A stretch of DNA of 64,000 nucleotides from Gottschalkia purinilytica. GTDB lineage: Bacteria; Bacillota; Clostridia; Tissierellales; Gottschalkiaceae. Made by a program: the position numbers and the translations under genes. The DNA lies in assembly GCF_001190785.1 (NCBI RefSeq), contig NZ_LGSS01000003.1, positions 62,001-126,000 of the forward strand. The letters are read 5' to 3'. The notes beneath the pieces are model-generated. The model was not told the origin of the DNA. It did not search any database and saw only the letters and a list, made by a program, of their open reading frames with translations. This document shows positions 7,133 to 15,767 of the stretch, in pieces; the stretch's first letter is position 1; each line of letters begins with the position of its first letter.

Positions 7133-9919
7133 TTATATGTTTAAAGCAAGTCTTCTCTGCATTTGTTCAAACTTTTTCATATTTTCATACGTTGTATTTT
7201 CCTTAGGATTATGAATATGATACTCTATAGGTCTTGATGAAGATTTTTGTGTATTCTTAGCTAGTTGTTTACCATATGAATTCATCATGTATTTAGATAA
7301 ACTATTAGGTATTATTTGAGTTCCCCTTGGTAGATTTATAAGTTCTGGACCTCTTTCGTGTACCCATGTAGCTCCACCAGTAAAAAACGGTGTACCATTA
7401 GCTCTTTCTTGTGGCCCAGTTCTTTTTCTATTAGCAGATGAACTTGATTTGCTAGGATTTGGTAAACTTCCATGTGATGGAACATTAGAAATACCTTCAT
7501 ATTTGGACAATTCGTCTGCTACTTCTCTACATGCCTTTTTTAATTTACTCCAAAAGCTTAATATTTGCCCCGTTTCTACATCTATTGTTTCTCTTAGACC
7601 TGAGTAAGCACTTGCCAGTCTGTCGATTCCTTCCTTTTTGGTCTGTTCTGCTTTATCTTTAACCTCTGTATACTGTCTGTTAGCTTCATCAATCATTTTT
7701 TGAGCTGTTTCTTCTCCTTCTTTCCCTAAAGTTTCTTTAATTTCACTGGCTATTCTTATTTTCTCATCTCTTTCTTTTTTAGCTACTTCTAAAGTTTTGT
7801 TTTTCTCTTCATTTATCTTTTTAACAGCATTTGAAAGCATTTCATCTGTAATTTTGCCTTTTGTACTTTTTAAGTTATTTAAAATTACTTCTTGCTCTGC
7901 TTTGTTTCTTGATAACATTTGAATAGCTTGACTTTCATAGTTAGATTGTAAATTCTGTAGTTCCTGGTATTGCTGTAATGTTATCTGTCCTTTGTTTCTT
8001 CTAACTTCTTGTAATATTTTTTCTATTCCTTTTTCATTCTCATTTACTCTTTTTATTTTTTCTGTATAATAGCTATTAAGAGATTCGAGTAAACTTTGTT
8101 GTTCCTCTGCTGTTATACTTTTCATGCCGACAAAGGCTTCTGTAGTCTTTTGTATCATGCCATTCTTTTGTTCTTCGTATTTTCCTATTATAGTATCTTT
8201 CATCTGCGTAAATTTGCCTGTTAAAGCTGTTATATTTTCATCTGTAGCTAGTTGTTGTGAAGCATACATGTCTGTTAGTAACTGACTAGCACCCATTGAC
8301 AGCTCCATAAAAGCTCCTAGTTGTTTTTTTGTCTCTTCGGATATTGTAGTAGTTGTAACTTTTGTATACTCTGCTACCTGCCCATTGGCTAATTTAACAC
8401 GTTCTGTTGTATGTTCTGTTTTATCTGCGAATAGGTCTAAAGCAGGATTCGTTTTTTCTGTTAAAGCTTTGTAGACTTGATGTCCTGCAATTCCTACTCC
8501 CGCAACTACAGGAACAAATGGTGCAACTGCTCCTACTGCTCCAAGAGCTGAAGAAGCTAATCCCCCTAATGCTCCACTTGCTATACTAGAACTTGCTCCA
8601 GTTGCTCCAAGTGCTTTAGCTGTATTACCTAATAGACTAGTTAATCCCTTTCCACCTGCTAGTTTTCCTGTTAAGCTTGTGACTGTACTTCCTACTTTTC
8701 CAATCGTCTTTATAACTGGTCCAGTTGCCATGGCTAATAATCCAAACTGAACTATAGAATCTTTAACTGGTTGTGGTAAGTTACTAAATCCATCAACTAG
8801 TTTTCCGATTCCATCTAATACCTTTTCTACAGATGGCATAAGGGATTCTCCAAGCTGTATAGCAACCTTCTTTAATTTTTCTAAAAATCTTGTCCAACTT
8901 GCTTTAGATGTATTGTCCATTTTATTAAAAGCGTCCGTCAAAGCGTCGGCGTCACCCTGCATGTCTTTAAAAGACTTTTTAAATACACTAGCTCCTTTTT
9001 CCGATGTTAAGGATAACGCCGCGATTTTTGCTTCACTTGAACTGAACATGTCTCCGAAACTTTTCCCTGTCTTATCTGAATGGTCTTTTAAGAGTTGCAT
9101 AGCTTGTTGGACGTCTCCACCACTTTTAATAAAGTCAACAAAGGTTTTTTTACTTACTTTCTTAAATGTTGCTGATAGCTTTGTTCCACCCTTTGAAACT
9201 TCGTCTAATAAGGCTCTCATTCGTGTCATTGCTTCAGGAGTTTTAATACCTTGTGCTGTTAAAGCAGAAATTGAAGCTCCTACCTGTTCAAAACTAACAC
9301 CTAAATTTGAAGCAATTGGAACAACTTGAGCTAAGGACTTCCCTAGTTCGTCAACTGTTGTTTTACCATAGTTTTGTGTCTTTATTAATATATTAGCTAT
9401 CTTATTAGCTTTATCTGTCTCTAAGTTATAAGCATTTAATACAGAAGTAGTGGCGTCTACGGCTGTATCTAACTGAGTAAAGCCACCTTTAGCTAACTTA
9501 GCCATTTCACCCATAAATTTTGTTGCTGTTCCCATATCTCGTGTTGCAGGAATTCCAGCAGATAAAGCTTGATAAAAGGCTTCGTTAATCTCTGTATTAG
9601 CTATACCATATGTTTTAGACATATCTAGGACAGTCTTTTTATGCTTATTCATATCTACGTTTACATCACCAAATAGTGTTGACGTCTTGGCCAATCCTTC
9701 TTCAAAATCCATAAAGGACTTAACAGCTATACCACCTAGAGCCATTAAAGGAACAGTTATCTTTTTAGTAAGATTGTCCCCCATATCACTCATTTTTTTA
9801 AAAGAATTTTCTAATTTACTTTGAAATTTATCAACTTCCGTTGTGGCTTTGTCTATACCTGTCTTAACCCCTGCCGAATCAACTTCGGCTTTAGCTTTTA
9901 CAACTAATTCATCTGACAA
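7133..9919 (-). CDS. Phage tail tape measure protein
   Basis: A 928-residue protein starting at a TTG with GGTGGTGA upstream. Residues about 60-400 form the TP901-type core (FMDFEEGLAKTSTLFGDV, ALSAGIPATRDMGTATKFMG). Residues about 425-485 are Gly/Ala/Val-rich hydrophobic segments able to insert in membranes. Residues about 560-790 are long charged coiled-coils. The C-terminus carries VHERGPELINLPRGTQIIP, a typical end-of-tape-measure motif. At about 1.5 angstrom per residue, the rule established for siphoviruses, the tail would be near 140 nm. It follows the frameshifted chaperone pair, as expected. Confidence 0.93.
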   Translation of the reverse strand: MSDELVVKAKAEVDSAGVKTGIDKATTEVDKFQSKLENSFKKMSDMGDNLTKKITVPLMALGGIAVKSFMDFEEGLAKTSTLFGDVNVDMNKHKKTVLDMSKTYGIANTEINEAFYQALSAGIPATRDMGTATKFMGEMAKLAKGGFTQLDTAVDATTSVLNAYNLETDKANKIANILIKTQNYGKTTVDELGKSLAQVVPIASNLGVSFEQVGASISALTAQGIKTPEAMTRMRALLDEVSKGGTKLSATFKKVSKKTFVDFIKSGGDVQQAMQLLKDHSDKTGKSFGDMFSSSEAKIAALSLTSEKGASVFKKSFKDMQGDADALTDAFNKMDNTSKASWTRFLEKLKKVAIQLGESLMPSVEKVLDGIGKLVDGFSNLPQPVKDSIVQFGLLAMATGPVIKTIGKVGSTVTSLTGKLAGGKGLTSLLGNTAKALGATGASSSIASGALGGLASSALGAVGAVAPFVPVVAGVGIAGHQVYKALTEKTNPALDLFADKTEHTTERVKLANGQVAEYTKVTTTTISEETKKQLGAFMELSMGASQLLTDMYASQQLATDENITALTGKFTQMKDTIIGKYEEQKNGMIQKTTEAFVGMKSITAEEQQSLLESLNSYYTEKIKRVNENEKGIEKILQEVRRNKGQITLQQYQELQNLQSNYESQAIQMLSRNKAEQEVILNNLKSTKGKITDEMLSNAVKKINEEKNKTLEVAKKERDEKIRIASEIKETLGKEGEETAQKMIDEANRQYTEVKDKAEQTKKEGIDRLASAYSGLRETIDVETGQILSFWSKLKKACREVADELSKYEGISNVPSHGSLPNPSKSSSSANRKRTGPQERANGTPFFTGGATWVHERGPELINLPRGTQIIPNSLSKYMMNSYGKQLAKNTQKSSSRPIEYHIHNPKENTTYENMKKFEQMQRRLALNI

Positions 9920-9920
9920 G

Positions 9921-10229
9921 TTACATCACCACCTTACCTCCAAATTGAGAGAATAACTGTTGTTTATCTTCTTTTGTTTTTGCTATAGCTTTGTTTTTAC
10001 TTGTAAATCTTTCAAACGGGAACTTTTGAAATGGCTTCCCTTTCTTTCTGCTAAGATTGTAATGAGCATTCATAATTACAGTTCTTTGCTCTATTAATTC
10101 ATTTTGCTTATTCTCAATGAAACGTAAAAAAAGCGTGAAATATTCACGCTCTGTAAGATTCCAAAATTCACTTGGACTTAATTTTAAGTCTATAACTGCA
10201 ATAGCAAAATCACGCTCATTACTATCTAC
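9921..10229 (-). CDS. Tail assembly chaperone extension made by -1 frameshift (gpGT-like)
   Basis: A 102-codon open frame without a usable start lies in the -1 frame directly behind the tail chaperone gene and ends 2 bases before the tape measure start codon. The last codons of the upstream gene read GAA GAA AAA AAG TAG and contain the heptamer A AAA AAG in the correct phase, a classical -1 slippery site. Slippage bypasses the TAG and fuses about 102 residues (starting VDSNERDFAIAVIDLKLSP) to the 152-residue chaperone. This is the gpG/gpGT arrangement known from lambda and many siphoviruses. The only ATG in the frame is near its middle, which argues against independent translation. Confidence 0.85.
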   Translation of the reverse strand, partial: VDSNERDFAIAVIDLKLSPSEFWNLTEREYFTLFLRFIENKQNELIEQRTVIMNAHYNLSRKKGKPFQKFPFERFTSKNKAIAKTKEDKQQLFSQFGGKVVM

Positions 10230-10684
10230 TTTTTTTCTTCTACCTCCAGTATCTCTGGTGGTTCATTTTCATTCATATACCTAGTTAGCTCTTTATATTT
10301 CTTATATTGTTCATCTGTCATTAATGCTCCAGTTAAAGCACTATGGACTGCAAAGGCTAAAGCGTCATATCCTGCATATTTAACAGCATAATCAATAAAA
10401 TTACATGCTTCTTCTTCTGTAAAGTTTTGCCCCCCGCCGTTTAATAACGCCCATAATACTGCTCCGAATTTGTATTCATTACCTATACTGCCTGTTGTAC
10501 ACATGTCAGCATAGTATCTTATTATATCTATTCCATAGCTTTGTTCTAGCTTTATTTTCCAGTATCTTGGTAATCTTAATTTATATACTTCTTTCTTTTT
10601 TCTTTCTTGTTTTAACTTTTTATCATAAAACTTTTTTTCAATTACAAGTTCTTCATAAGGTACAAAAGTTCCAAATCTACTCAT
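10226..10684 (-). CDS. Phage tail assembly chaperone (gpG-like)
   Basis: A 152-residue cytoplasmic protein between the tail tube and tape measure genes, the conserved position of the chaperone that coats the tape measure protein during tail assembly. It has a charged helical centre (YDKKLKQERKKKEVYKLRLP) and an acidic tail ending in EVEEKK at the slippery sequence. A minority of ribosomes should shift to -1 here and make a fusion of about 254 residues, so the short form is the major product. The frameshift site is seen directly; the chaperone role is inferred from position. Confidence 0.85.
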   Translation of the reverse strand: MSRFGTFVPYEELVIEKKFYDKKLKQERKKKEVYKLRLPRYWKIKLEQSYGIDIIRYYADMCTTGSIGNEYKFGAVLWALLNGGGQNFTEEEACNFIDYAVKYAGYDALAFAVHSALTGALMTDEQYKKYKELTRYMNENEPPEILEVEEKK

Positions 10685-10698
10685 ATTCTAACCCCTTT

Positions 10699-11223
10699 CT
10701 ATTCTCCTGTTGGTGGTGTTGGTACATAATCTCTTTCTACAAGCTCACCTGTTCCCTGTAAAGTAAGTGAATAACTTGCCAAGTCTTCCTGTGGTGCTTC
10801 TTCGGACATATCTACTACATAGGCAATTCCTATTTTTTCTTTCATTCTTCCTAAATCCAATTCTGATACGATTACAGGCTCACCGTCTTGATATGCCTTA
10901 TCTAATATACTAAAAGCTGTATCGCTAGAAGGTAATGCCCCCTCTGTTTCGATAGACCATTCTTTTTGTCCTTGTATATATTCTTTGTAGTCATTGTATT
11001 CCTTAGGTTTGTAGTCAGTAACTCCTAGCTTAGTCATAATTTCCTTCATGTTCAAGATTCCACCTGTTTTAGTAGAAACATCTATCGTATCTGCTGTCTT
11101 ATTAACTGTAGAACTTCTTTGTCCACCTATAGCCAAAATTTCAGCTGTATTTAAGTCAGCTATTCTAACGATTTTCTTAACTCCCAGATAAGAAGCTACT
11201 TGTACTTTCATTTGTTCTGCCAT
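10699..11223 (-). CDS. Phage major tail tube protein
   Basis: A 174-residue protein; the ATG at 11223 is chosen because GGAGTG lies upstream and the sequence then starts MAEQMKVQ. It is of beta-rich character with SYLGVKKIVRIADLNTAEI at the N-terminus and a proline/threonine-rich end (DYVPTPPTGE). It stands between the tail terminator gene and the chaperone pair, the standard place of the major tail protein that polymerises into the tube. Confidence 0.85.
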   Translation of the reverse strand: MAEQMKVQVASYLGVKKIVRIADLNTAEILAIGGQRSSTVNKTADTIDVSTKTGGILNMKEIMTKLGVTDYKPKEYNDYKEYIQGQKEWSIETEGALPSSDTAFSILDKAYQDGEPVIVSELDLGRMKEKIGIAYVVDMSEEAPQEDLASYSLTLQGTGELVERDYVPTPPTGE

Positions 11224-11240
11224 AAAAAACACTCCTTTTT

Positions 11241-11609
11241 TTAGTTAATTTGTGTAAGTTTAAAGTTATATCCAAGCCTTAAAGTCCTGTAGTTTTCTTC
11301 TTCTTGTACTCCACTATTACTGTTTCTAGATATTTCACAGGTAAAGTCTTGTACTGTTAATCCTTCTTCTAAGGCTTCTGTTATTTTTTCAGCTATTTCA
11401 TATAGTCTAATATTTGTATTTGAATCATCTACAATCGTAAAAAACACTAAGACTTCATCACCTTTAAAAGTCTTAGTATCATTATTAAAAATACCTGGTA
11501 TATCTATATTTACAAATGGGAAATTTTTATCTGATAGCTTTATTCCATATTTTTTTAAAAGACTATTTAATGCTACATGCAAAGGTCTTAAAGATAACTT
11601 TCTTATCAT
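11241..11609 (-). CDS. Phage tail terminator / tail completion protein
   Basis: A 122-residue protein overlapping the preceding HK97-gp10-like gene by 4 bases. Its features (KNFPFVNIDIPGIFN, FFTIVDDS, the helix RLYEIAEKITEALEEGL) fit the alpha/beta tail terminator (minor capsid or gpU-like) family that caps the tube before head joining. The function is assigned mainly from gene order: connector, gp10-like, this gene, tail tube. Confidence 0.7.
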   Translation of the reverse strand: MIRKLSLRPLHVALNSLLKKYGIKLSDKNFPFVNIDIPGIFNNDTKTFKGDEVLVFFTIVDDSNTNIRLYEIAEKITEALEEGLTVQDFTCEISRNSNSGVQEEENYRTLRLGYNFKLTQIN

Positions 11610-12031
11610 TTTCTTATCAACGCCCTTCTTAAATCTCTTTTAAAGCCTTTCACATGCTCTGTATAAGCGTCGGTCATGTAATAACGACCTTTTACCCATT
11701 TAGTAGCTTTTACACGCTTATATGTGCCACTACGCTTGTCGAAAAATAATTGACCTTTTTTTACTAAATGACCAAACTCCTTAAAAGGTGAATGTTTAGC
11801 TCCTGCAACAACTTCACCTTTAACATAACCTATTTGCCTTATCAAAGGTCTTTTCTTTATTTCTCTTCTCATTTCTCCAGTGTCAACTTGAGCGTTTGAC
11901 TTTGCACTATCTCGTACATTTGTAGTAAAGGTATCTACAGATTTTACAATTTTTTCTTCTGTTTCTTTTTCCCACGCTTTTAAAGCTCTTTTAAATTTGT
12001 CAGCACCTGTTACTTTAAATTTAACTTTCAC
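11606..12031 (-). CDS. HK97 gp10-family head-tail joining protein
   Basis: A 141-residue basic protein with the hallmarks of the HK97-gp10 family: KVKFKVTGADKFKRAL at the start, RDSAKSNAQVDTGEMRREI (the conserved P/A-V-D-T-G-x-x-R core) around residues 45-70, and an AGAKHSPFKEFG segment. It takes part in joining head and tail. It overlaps both neighbours by a few bases, indicating translational coupling. Confidence 0.88.
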   Translation of the reverse strand: MKVKFKVTGADKFKRALKAWEKETEEKIVKSVDTFTTNVRDSAKSNAQVDTGEMRREIKKRPLIRQIGYVKGEVVAGAKHSPFKEFGHLVKKGQLFFDKRSGTYKRVKATKWVKGRYYMTDAYTEHVKGFKRDLRRALIRK

Positions 12032-12326
12032 TTTCTATCAGCTCACAATAAAAAAGAATGACCTTTTTATAGTCATTCTTTCTAGTGATTTTATAAAGTT
12101 TTTTATCAAATTCTATTTCTCTAGAGTCAACCACTTCTCTATTTTTACATAGAACTTTAGTCATTGTATTTATTTTATTTAATCCAAAAAGCTGTATTTC
12201 TTCATGCGTAAAGGGTGTTGTTAGTACATCAAAGTTTCCTATAGGTTTAGGCTTTGGAACAGGGTCACCTAATTCATTTTCTATATATTCATATTTAAAA
12301 AACGTAGCTTTTCCATCATATCTCAA
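12021..12326 (-). CDS. Phage head closure protein
   Basis: A 101-residue beta-rich protein between the head-tail adaptor and the gp10-like protein, the standard position of the head closure (stopper) protein that plugs the connector after packaging. It overlaps the upstream adaptor by 4 bases and the downstream gene by 11. Sequence similarity to a named family is weak by eye; the call rests on size and order. Confidence 0.75.
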   Translation of the reverse strand: MRYDGKATFFKYEYIENELGDPVPKPKPIGNFDVLTTPFTHEEIQLFGLNKINTMTKVLCKNREVVDSREIEFDKKLYKITRKNDYKKVILFYCELIESES

Positions 12327-12664
12327 TAGAAAATCACCCCTCCTGTTCCTGCTCCTGTGGCGTTTTCGTCTATATCTTTTAAACCTACTTTAAAACTTTC
12401 TAATTGTTCCTGGTATGGTTCTAGTAAATCATTTATAAAGTCATTTGTTATAACGTCTATTCTTTCACTTTCTAGTCCTTCTGAACCTAATCTGTTATAC
12501 ATTGCTATTACTGTTTCTACTGCGATAGACTCTAATATTCGTGGAAATACAGTTACACCGACACGTAACATAATGCTGTCACATGCCGATGTGATAAGTT
12601 CATTTAATAGAGTATCTTTTGTAGTATCTGTAATATTTAGTCTTATTTTTATTCTCTCTATCAT
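12323..12664 (-). CDS. Phage head-tail adaptor (gp6-like connector)
   Basis: A 113-residue, mostly helical protein starting MIERIKIRLNITDTTKDTLL, the pattern of the phage gp6-like head-tail connector family, with LNELITSACDSIMLRVG as the second helix. The C-terminus GATGAGTGGVIFY is flexible, as is common for this ring-forming adaptor, which docks to the portal. It is the first gene of the connector group after the capsid and a 57-residue gene. Confidence 0.82.
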   Translation of the reverse strand: MIERIKIRLNITDTTKDTLLNELITSACDSIMLRVGVTVFPRILESIAVETVIAMYNRLGSEGLESERIDVITNDFINDLLEPYQEQLESFKVGLKDIDENATGAGTGGVIFY

Positions 12665-12675
12665 ATTTTCACTTC

Positions 12676-12849
12676 CTATAGTTTGCTTACGTCTTGAAAT
12701 CCACTAAAATTTAATAGGTAGTCATATATGTTTTTATCATCTGTTTCTATAATTTTATTTTCATCCGACCATAATCCGTGTAATTCATTTAACGCAACGT
12801 ACATTCTTGGATTTGGTGTTAATACTCTATACTTCTTTTTACTTGCCAT
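12676..12849 (-). CDS. Small head-module protein, 57 residues
   Basis: An open frame starting MASKKKYRVLTPNPRMYVAL with a full GGAGG 9 bases before ATG, placed between the major capsid and the connector genes. The coding frame ends 12 bases before the start of the adaptor gene and leaves no large gap. Small proteins at this place in Firmicutes phages can be head decoration or head-tail factors; no family is claimed. The good ribosome site and tight spacing support it as a real gene. Confidence 0.75.
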   Translation of the reverse strand: MASKKKYRVLTPNPRMYVALNELHGLWSDENKIIETDDKNIYDYLLNFSGFQDVSKL

Positions 12850-12867
12850 AGTTAATTACCTCCTTTA

Positions 12868-13818
12868 TTATGCCTGTAGCGTTTGTGGTGTTGTTGCAAC
12901 TGGTTCAACATAACCTTTTATTCCTGTTATAACACTACCTGCATATGTGTTATTAAATTGTAAAGAGTATTCCCCTATAATCATGTATTTACTGCTATCT
13001 CCGTTCTTTGCAAGTTGTTCAGCTTTCATAGCTCTAAGTGGTCTTAGTTTACAATTTTGTAAATCATAGATGATTATAGTTTCAGCAGGGATATGTCTAT
13101 TTAGTATTATGTTTCCACTTCCATAATCTGTGTGCACTCTATCTGCTGTTATTCCTATAATGTTCCCTCCTCCCTGTAACACTGGAATACTCACTCCTTT
13201 ATCAACTTTAAGTAGTGTATTTAGATATTCTTTTACAGTAGCACCACACATTATAATCTTGTCGCCACCTGCTCCCTTTTCCCATGGTAGCCTAAAAGCT
13301 TTTATTAAATCATCTGCCGAGATTCTACCTTCTGCATTTGCTACAGAAAACTTATTAGCAGAATTTATTAAGTTTATAATACCGTTCATCTGTCTAGGTG
13401 TTTCCCCTGCTTCGTCTGCTTTAGTTCCTTGTATTGCGTACCATTCTAAGTCAATTTTATTTTCTATCATTCTATCGTTAATGGACTGAGCTAACTCTCC
13501 ACCTGCAACCCCTTTAACTTGTATAGCGTCTAAAGACCCCGATACTTCGGCAGTTCTTTCAAAAATTTGTTGGTTGTTTTCTATTTCTCTTCTTACTGTT
13601 TTACCTATGTTTGTAGCGTCAGCACCCTCTAGTTTAGGACCTTTTCTATTAGCGTCTAGTGTTGCCTCTCTCCATGTAATTTTAGTAGAATTAGCATTTT
13701 CAACTAATCCATTTTGTAAAAGTAGTGTTATAAATGGCGTGTCCATTGGTGAAGCATAAGCAATCGCCTGAGATAAATCTATATTTTCTAATCTAGTTAA
13801 ATCCATTGTTTTTTTCAT
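12868..13818 (-). CDS. Phage major capsid protein
   Basis: A 316-residue protein behind the scaffold gene. The N-terminal segment (MDLTRLENIDLSQAIAYASP then MDTPFITLLLQNGLVENAN) and the long mid-part with ATLDANRKGPKLEGADA resemble the SU10-type (DUF5309) HK97-fold major capsid proteins. It forms the icosahedral shell. The upstream 214-residue scaffold and the downstream connector genes fit the assignment. The family name is a judgement by eye; the role is firmer than the family. Confidence 0.88.
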   Translation of the reverse strand: MKKTMDLTRLENIDLSQAIAYASPMDTPFITLLLQNGLVENANSTKITWREATLDANRKGPKLEGADATNIGKTVRREIENNQQIFERTAEVSGSLDAIQVKGVAGGELAQSINDRMIENKIDLEWYAIQGTKADEAGETPRQMNGIINLINSANKFSVANAEGRISADDLIKAFRLPWEKGAGGDKIIMCGATVKEYLNTLLKVDKGVSIPVLQGGGNIIGITADRVHTDYGSGNIILNRHIPAETIIIYDLQNCKLRPLRAMKAEQLAKNGDSSKYMIIGEYSLQFNNTYAGSVITGIKGYVEPVATTPQTLQA

Positions 13819-13838
13819 AAAAAAATCACTCCTTTAAG

Positions 13839-14483
13839 TTATTTTCCTAATTGTTGTTTTATAATGTCTAAGCTGTTGTAATTACTTGTTGTATTATTTT
13901 CTAGAGATATATTTTGTTGTGGCTTATTATAATTTTGCTTAAACCTTTCATTTACTGATGTTTGGACTCTTTCTTCTACTATTTTTTCAACATATTCATT
14001 GAATTTGTTTACTTTTTCTAATGTGTTTTCTAAAGATGTAGAATCAATGCAAAAATCTAGTGCAAAATCTACCTCAATCCCTAACTTATCAGCCTGTTTA
14101 GCTATCTCTGTTTCTATTGTTTTCCTTGTATTTTCTTGCTTCATCTTTTCTATTTCTTGCTTCATTTCTTCAAGTTGTAGCTGTTCTGGTGTCTTACTAG
14201 AACGTTTATTTATTTCTTCCTGGATTAACTTAGGCATTTTATTTTGTTTAAAACTTTCAACACCTTTCGATACCGCACTATCAATTCTAGACTGCAATAT
14301 CTTTTGAGCTTCTACATTGCTTTCTAAAAAGTTATTAAAATCATCTAATGTAAATGTATCATTAGTGTCATTTGAACTCTGAGTGCCACCATTAAGTGCG
14401 TCTCCTGCCCCTCCTGTTGGCTCTCCATCTGCGAATAGTTGTAAATTTATTTTAAAACCTTCTTTTTTATAATCTTTTTTCAT
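13839..14483 (-). CDS. Phage capsid scaffolding protein (DUF4355-like)
   Basis: A 214-residue acidic/basic helical protein. The start region contains INLQLFADGEPTGGAGDA, the common N-terminal signature of DUF4355 scaffold proteins. The centre (about residues 85-150) is a coiled-coil with EEMKQEIEKMKQENTRKT, and the C-terminus is Asn/Gln-rich with the final helix SLDIIKQQLGK that usually contacts the coat protein. It acts inside the procapsid and is then removed. Confidence 0.87.
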   Translation of the reverse strand: MKKDYKKEGFKINLQLFADGEPTGGAGDALNGGTQSSNDTNDTFTLDDFNNFLESNVEAQKILQSRIDSAVSKGVESFKQNKMPKLIQEEINKRSSKTPEQLQLEEMKQEIEKMKQENTRKTIETEIAKQADKLGIEVDFALDFCIDSTSLENTLEKVNKFNEYVEKIVEERVQTSVNERFKQNYNKPQQNISLENNTTSNYNSLDIIKQQLGK

Positions 14484-14544
14484 AATAAAAACCTCCTTTT
14501 TGTCCCATTAAGTACATGCCCTAATAGTCCAAATTTTTGAATTG

Positions 14545-14712
14545 TTAATATACTTTTATTAAAAAGAAAAGGATAGGAATGTATAGTAAAGCCATTACTA
14601 AGCCTAATACTTTTTGTGTTTTGCTCTTGCATTCTAAAGAAGTAGCTGTAAAGCATACTATCGTTAATAAAACAATAGCTATAGAATGCAGATTAATTAT
14701 TTTATCAAGCAA
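14545..14712 (-). CDS. Small two-helix membrane protein within the head operon
   Basis: A 55-residue open frame that starts at TTG with GGAGG 7 bases upstream and lies in the gap between the head-morphogenesis and scaffold genes. Two hydrophobic segments (SIAIVLLTIVCFTA and VMALLYIPILFFLI) flank a short charged loop with Cys and Lys. Membrane proteins are unusual inside a capsid operon; superinfection exclusion or an accessory role is possible but unproven. Confidence 0.6.
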   Translation of the reverse strand: MLDKIINLHSIAIVLLTIVCFTATSLECKSKTQKVLGLVMALLYIPILFFLIKVY

Positions 14713-14771
14713 TTTAATTCCTCCTTTTAGGTATAAAAAATAGACCTTTTAATGTCATATCCAGGACAAAT

Positions 14772-15767
14772 TTAAGAAGCTCTTATATATTTGTTGTACC
14801 AGTCGTCATATTTCATAAATTCTATTCTTTCATATCCTCTGCCTATGTTCATAGCTCTATACTTAGGCTTAGACATAGCACTTATTGTCGTACTTCTACA
14901 GTATGGGTGTACAGGTGGATAGTTTACTCCCTCAACTGCTTCAATTATTTTAAATACTTTGCCATCAAGTCCCCTACATTTTTTACTAGTCCTAGTATCC
15001 AATGTAGCTAAGAATTTATATTCTTGGATTCCATCTTCTTTATAAGCGTTTAAATTAGCTTGTTCAACTACAAAGGCACTTTCAGTCCTCACTAATCTCT
15101 CAGCTTCATGCCATTTAGTATTGAATAGCTCTTTTAGTCTCTTAGTCATCTTATCAAGAGATGTACCACTTGCTAACATTTGTCCAAATTCATTTTTTAA
15201 TATATCTGATAGTGTACTAGTAGCTTTCCAAATCCTTTCACTAAAATTCTTTCCAGCTACCCAACGTTTATTTAGGATCATGTCTAAAATGGTCTTATCT
15301 ACTGTATTATATTTTCTTGTAATTTCATAGTACATAGCATTATTATATAGAGATTTATAATAACTATCTTTGTAGGTTGTAGCTAAACGATTATATAGTA
15401 TTTCCTCTTCTATAGCTCCCATCTCATACAATTGTAGAAGCATATCAGCATGTAACCCCTCTAACCTTTGTAACTTATAGTAGCTATATCTAACCTCTGT
15501 AAAACGTGCTAGTTCAGGTCTTTCTTGTATTAACTGCTCTGTCTTTTGATATAGTTTTGCTCTTTCTTCAACTGTCATAGCCTTTAAAAGTTCCTGGTAG
15601 TCTATTACGTTATCAGCTCCATAATTAGCATAATATTGAGCTATAGACTTTTCTAAATCATCAAGCTTTCTGTTATATAACTTCTTGATTTCTTGTAGTG
15701 TCTTGTTTTCGTTTTTTATTGCTACTGTTAAAAGTTCCTTCTTGCGATTTATCCAGTAGTTTTGCAT
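14772..15767 (-). CDS. Phage head morphogenesis protein (SPP1 gp7 family)
   Basis: A 331-residue protein; the start at 15767 (MQNYWINRKK) has AAGGTG 6 bases upstream and lies inside the 3' end of the portal gene. It belongs to the SPP1 gp7 / Mu F family of minor head proteins: the C-terminal domain contains RLVRTESAFVVEQANLNAY and FLATLDTRTSKKCRGLDGKV followed by YPPVHPYCRST, with the Cys/His cluster typical of the family. It binds the portal and DNA during head assembly. Confidence 0.92.
   Translation of the reverse strand: MQNYWINRKKELLTVAIKNENKTLQEIKKLYNRKLDDLEKSIAQYYANYGADNVIDYQELLKAMTVEERAKLYQKTEQLIQERPELARFTEVRYSYYKLQRLEGLHADMLLQLYEMGAIEEEILYNRLATTYKDSYYKSLYNNAMYYEITRKYNTVDKTILDMILNKRWVAGKNFSERIWKATSTLSDILKNEFGQMLASGTSLDKMTKRLKELFNTKWHEAERLVRTESAFVVEQANLNAYKEDGIQEYKFLATLDTRTSKKCRGLDGKVFKIIEAVEGVNYPPVHPYCRSTTISAMSKPKYRAMNIGRGYERIEFMKYDDWYNKYIRAS

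Noticed and set aside
8913..9329. Plus-strand open frame of 138 codons opposite the tape measure gene
   Set aside because: It mirrors the codon structure of the tape measure gene, has no ribosome site and no family features; the same applies to the other long antisense frames in the window.
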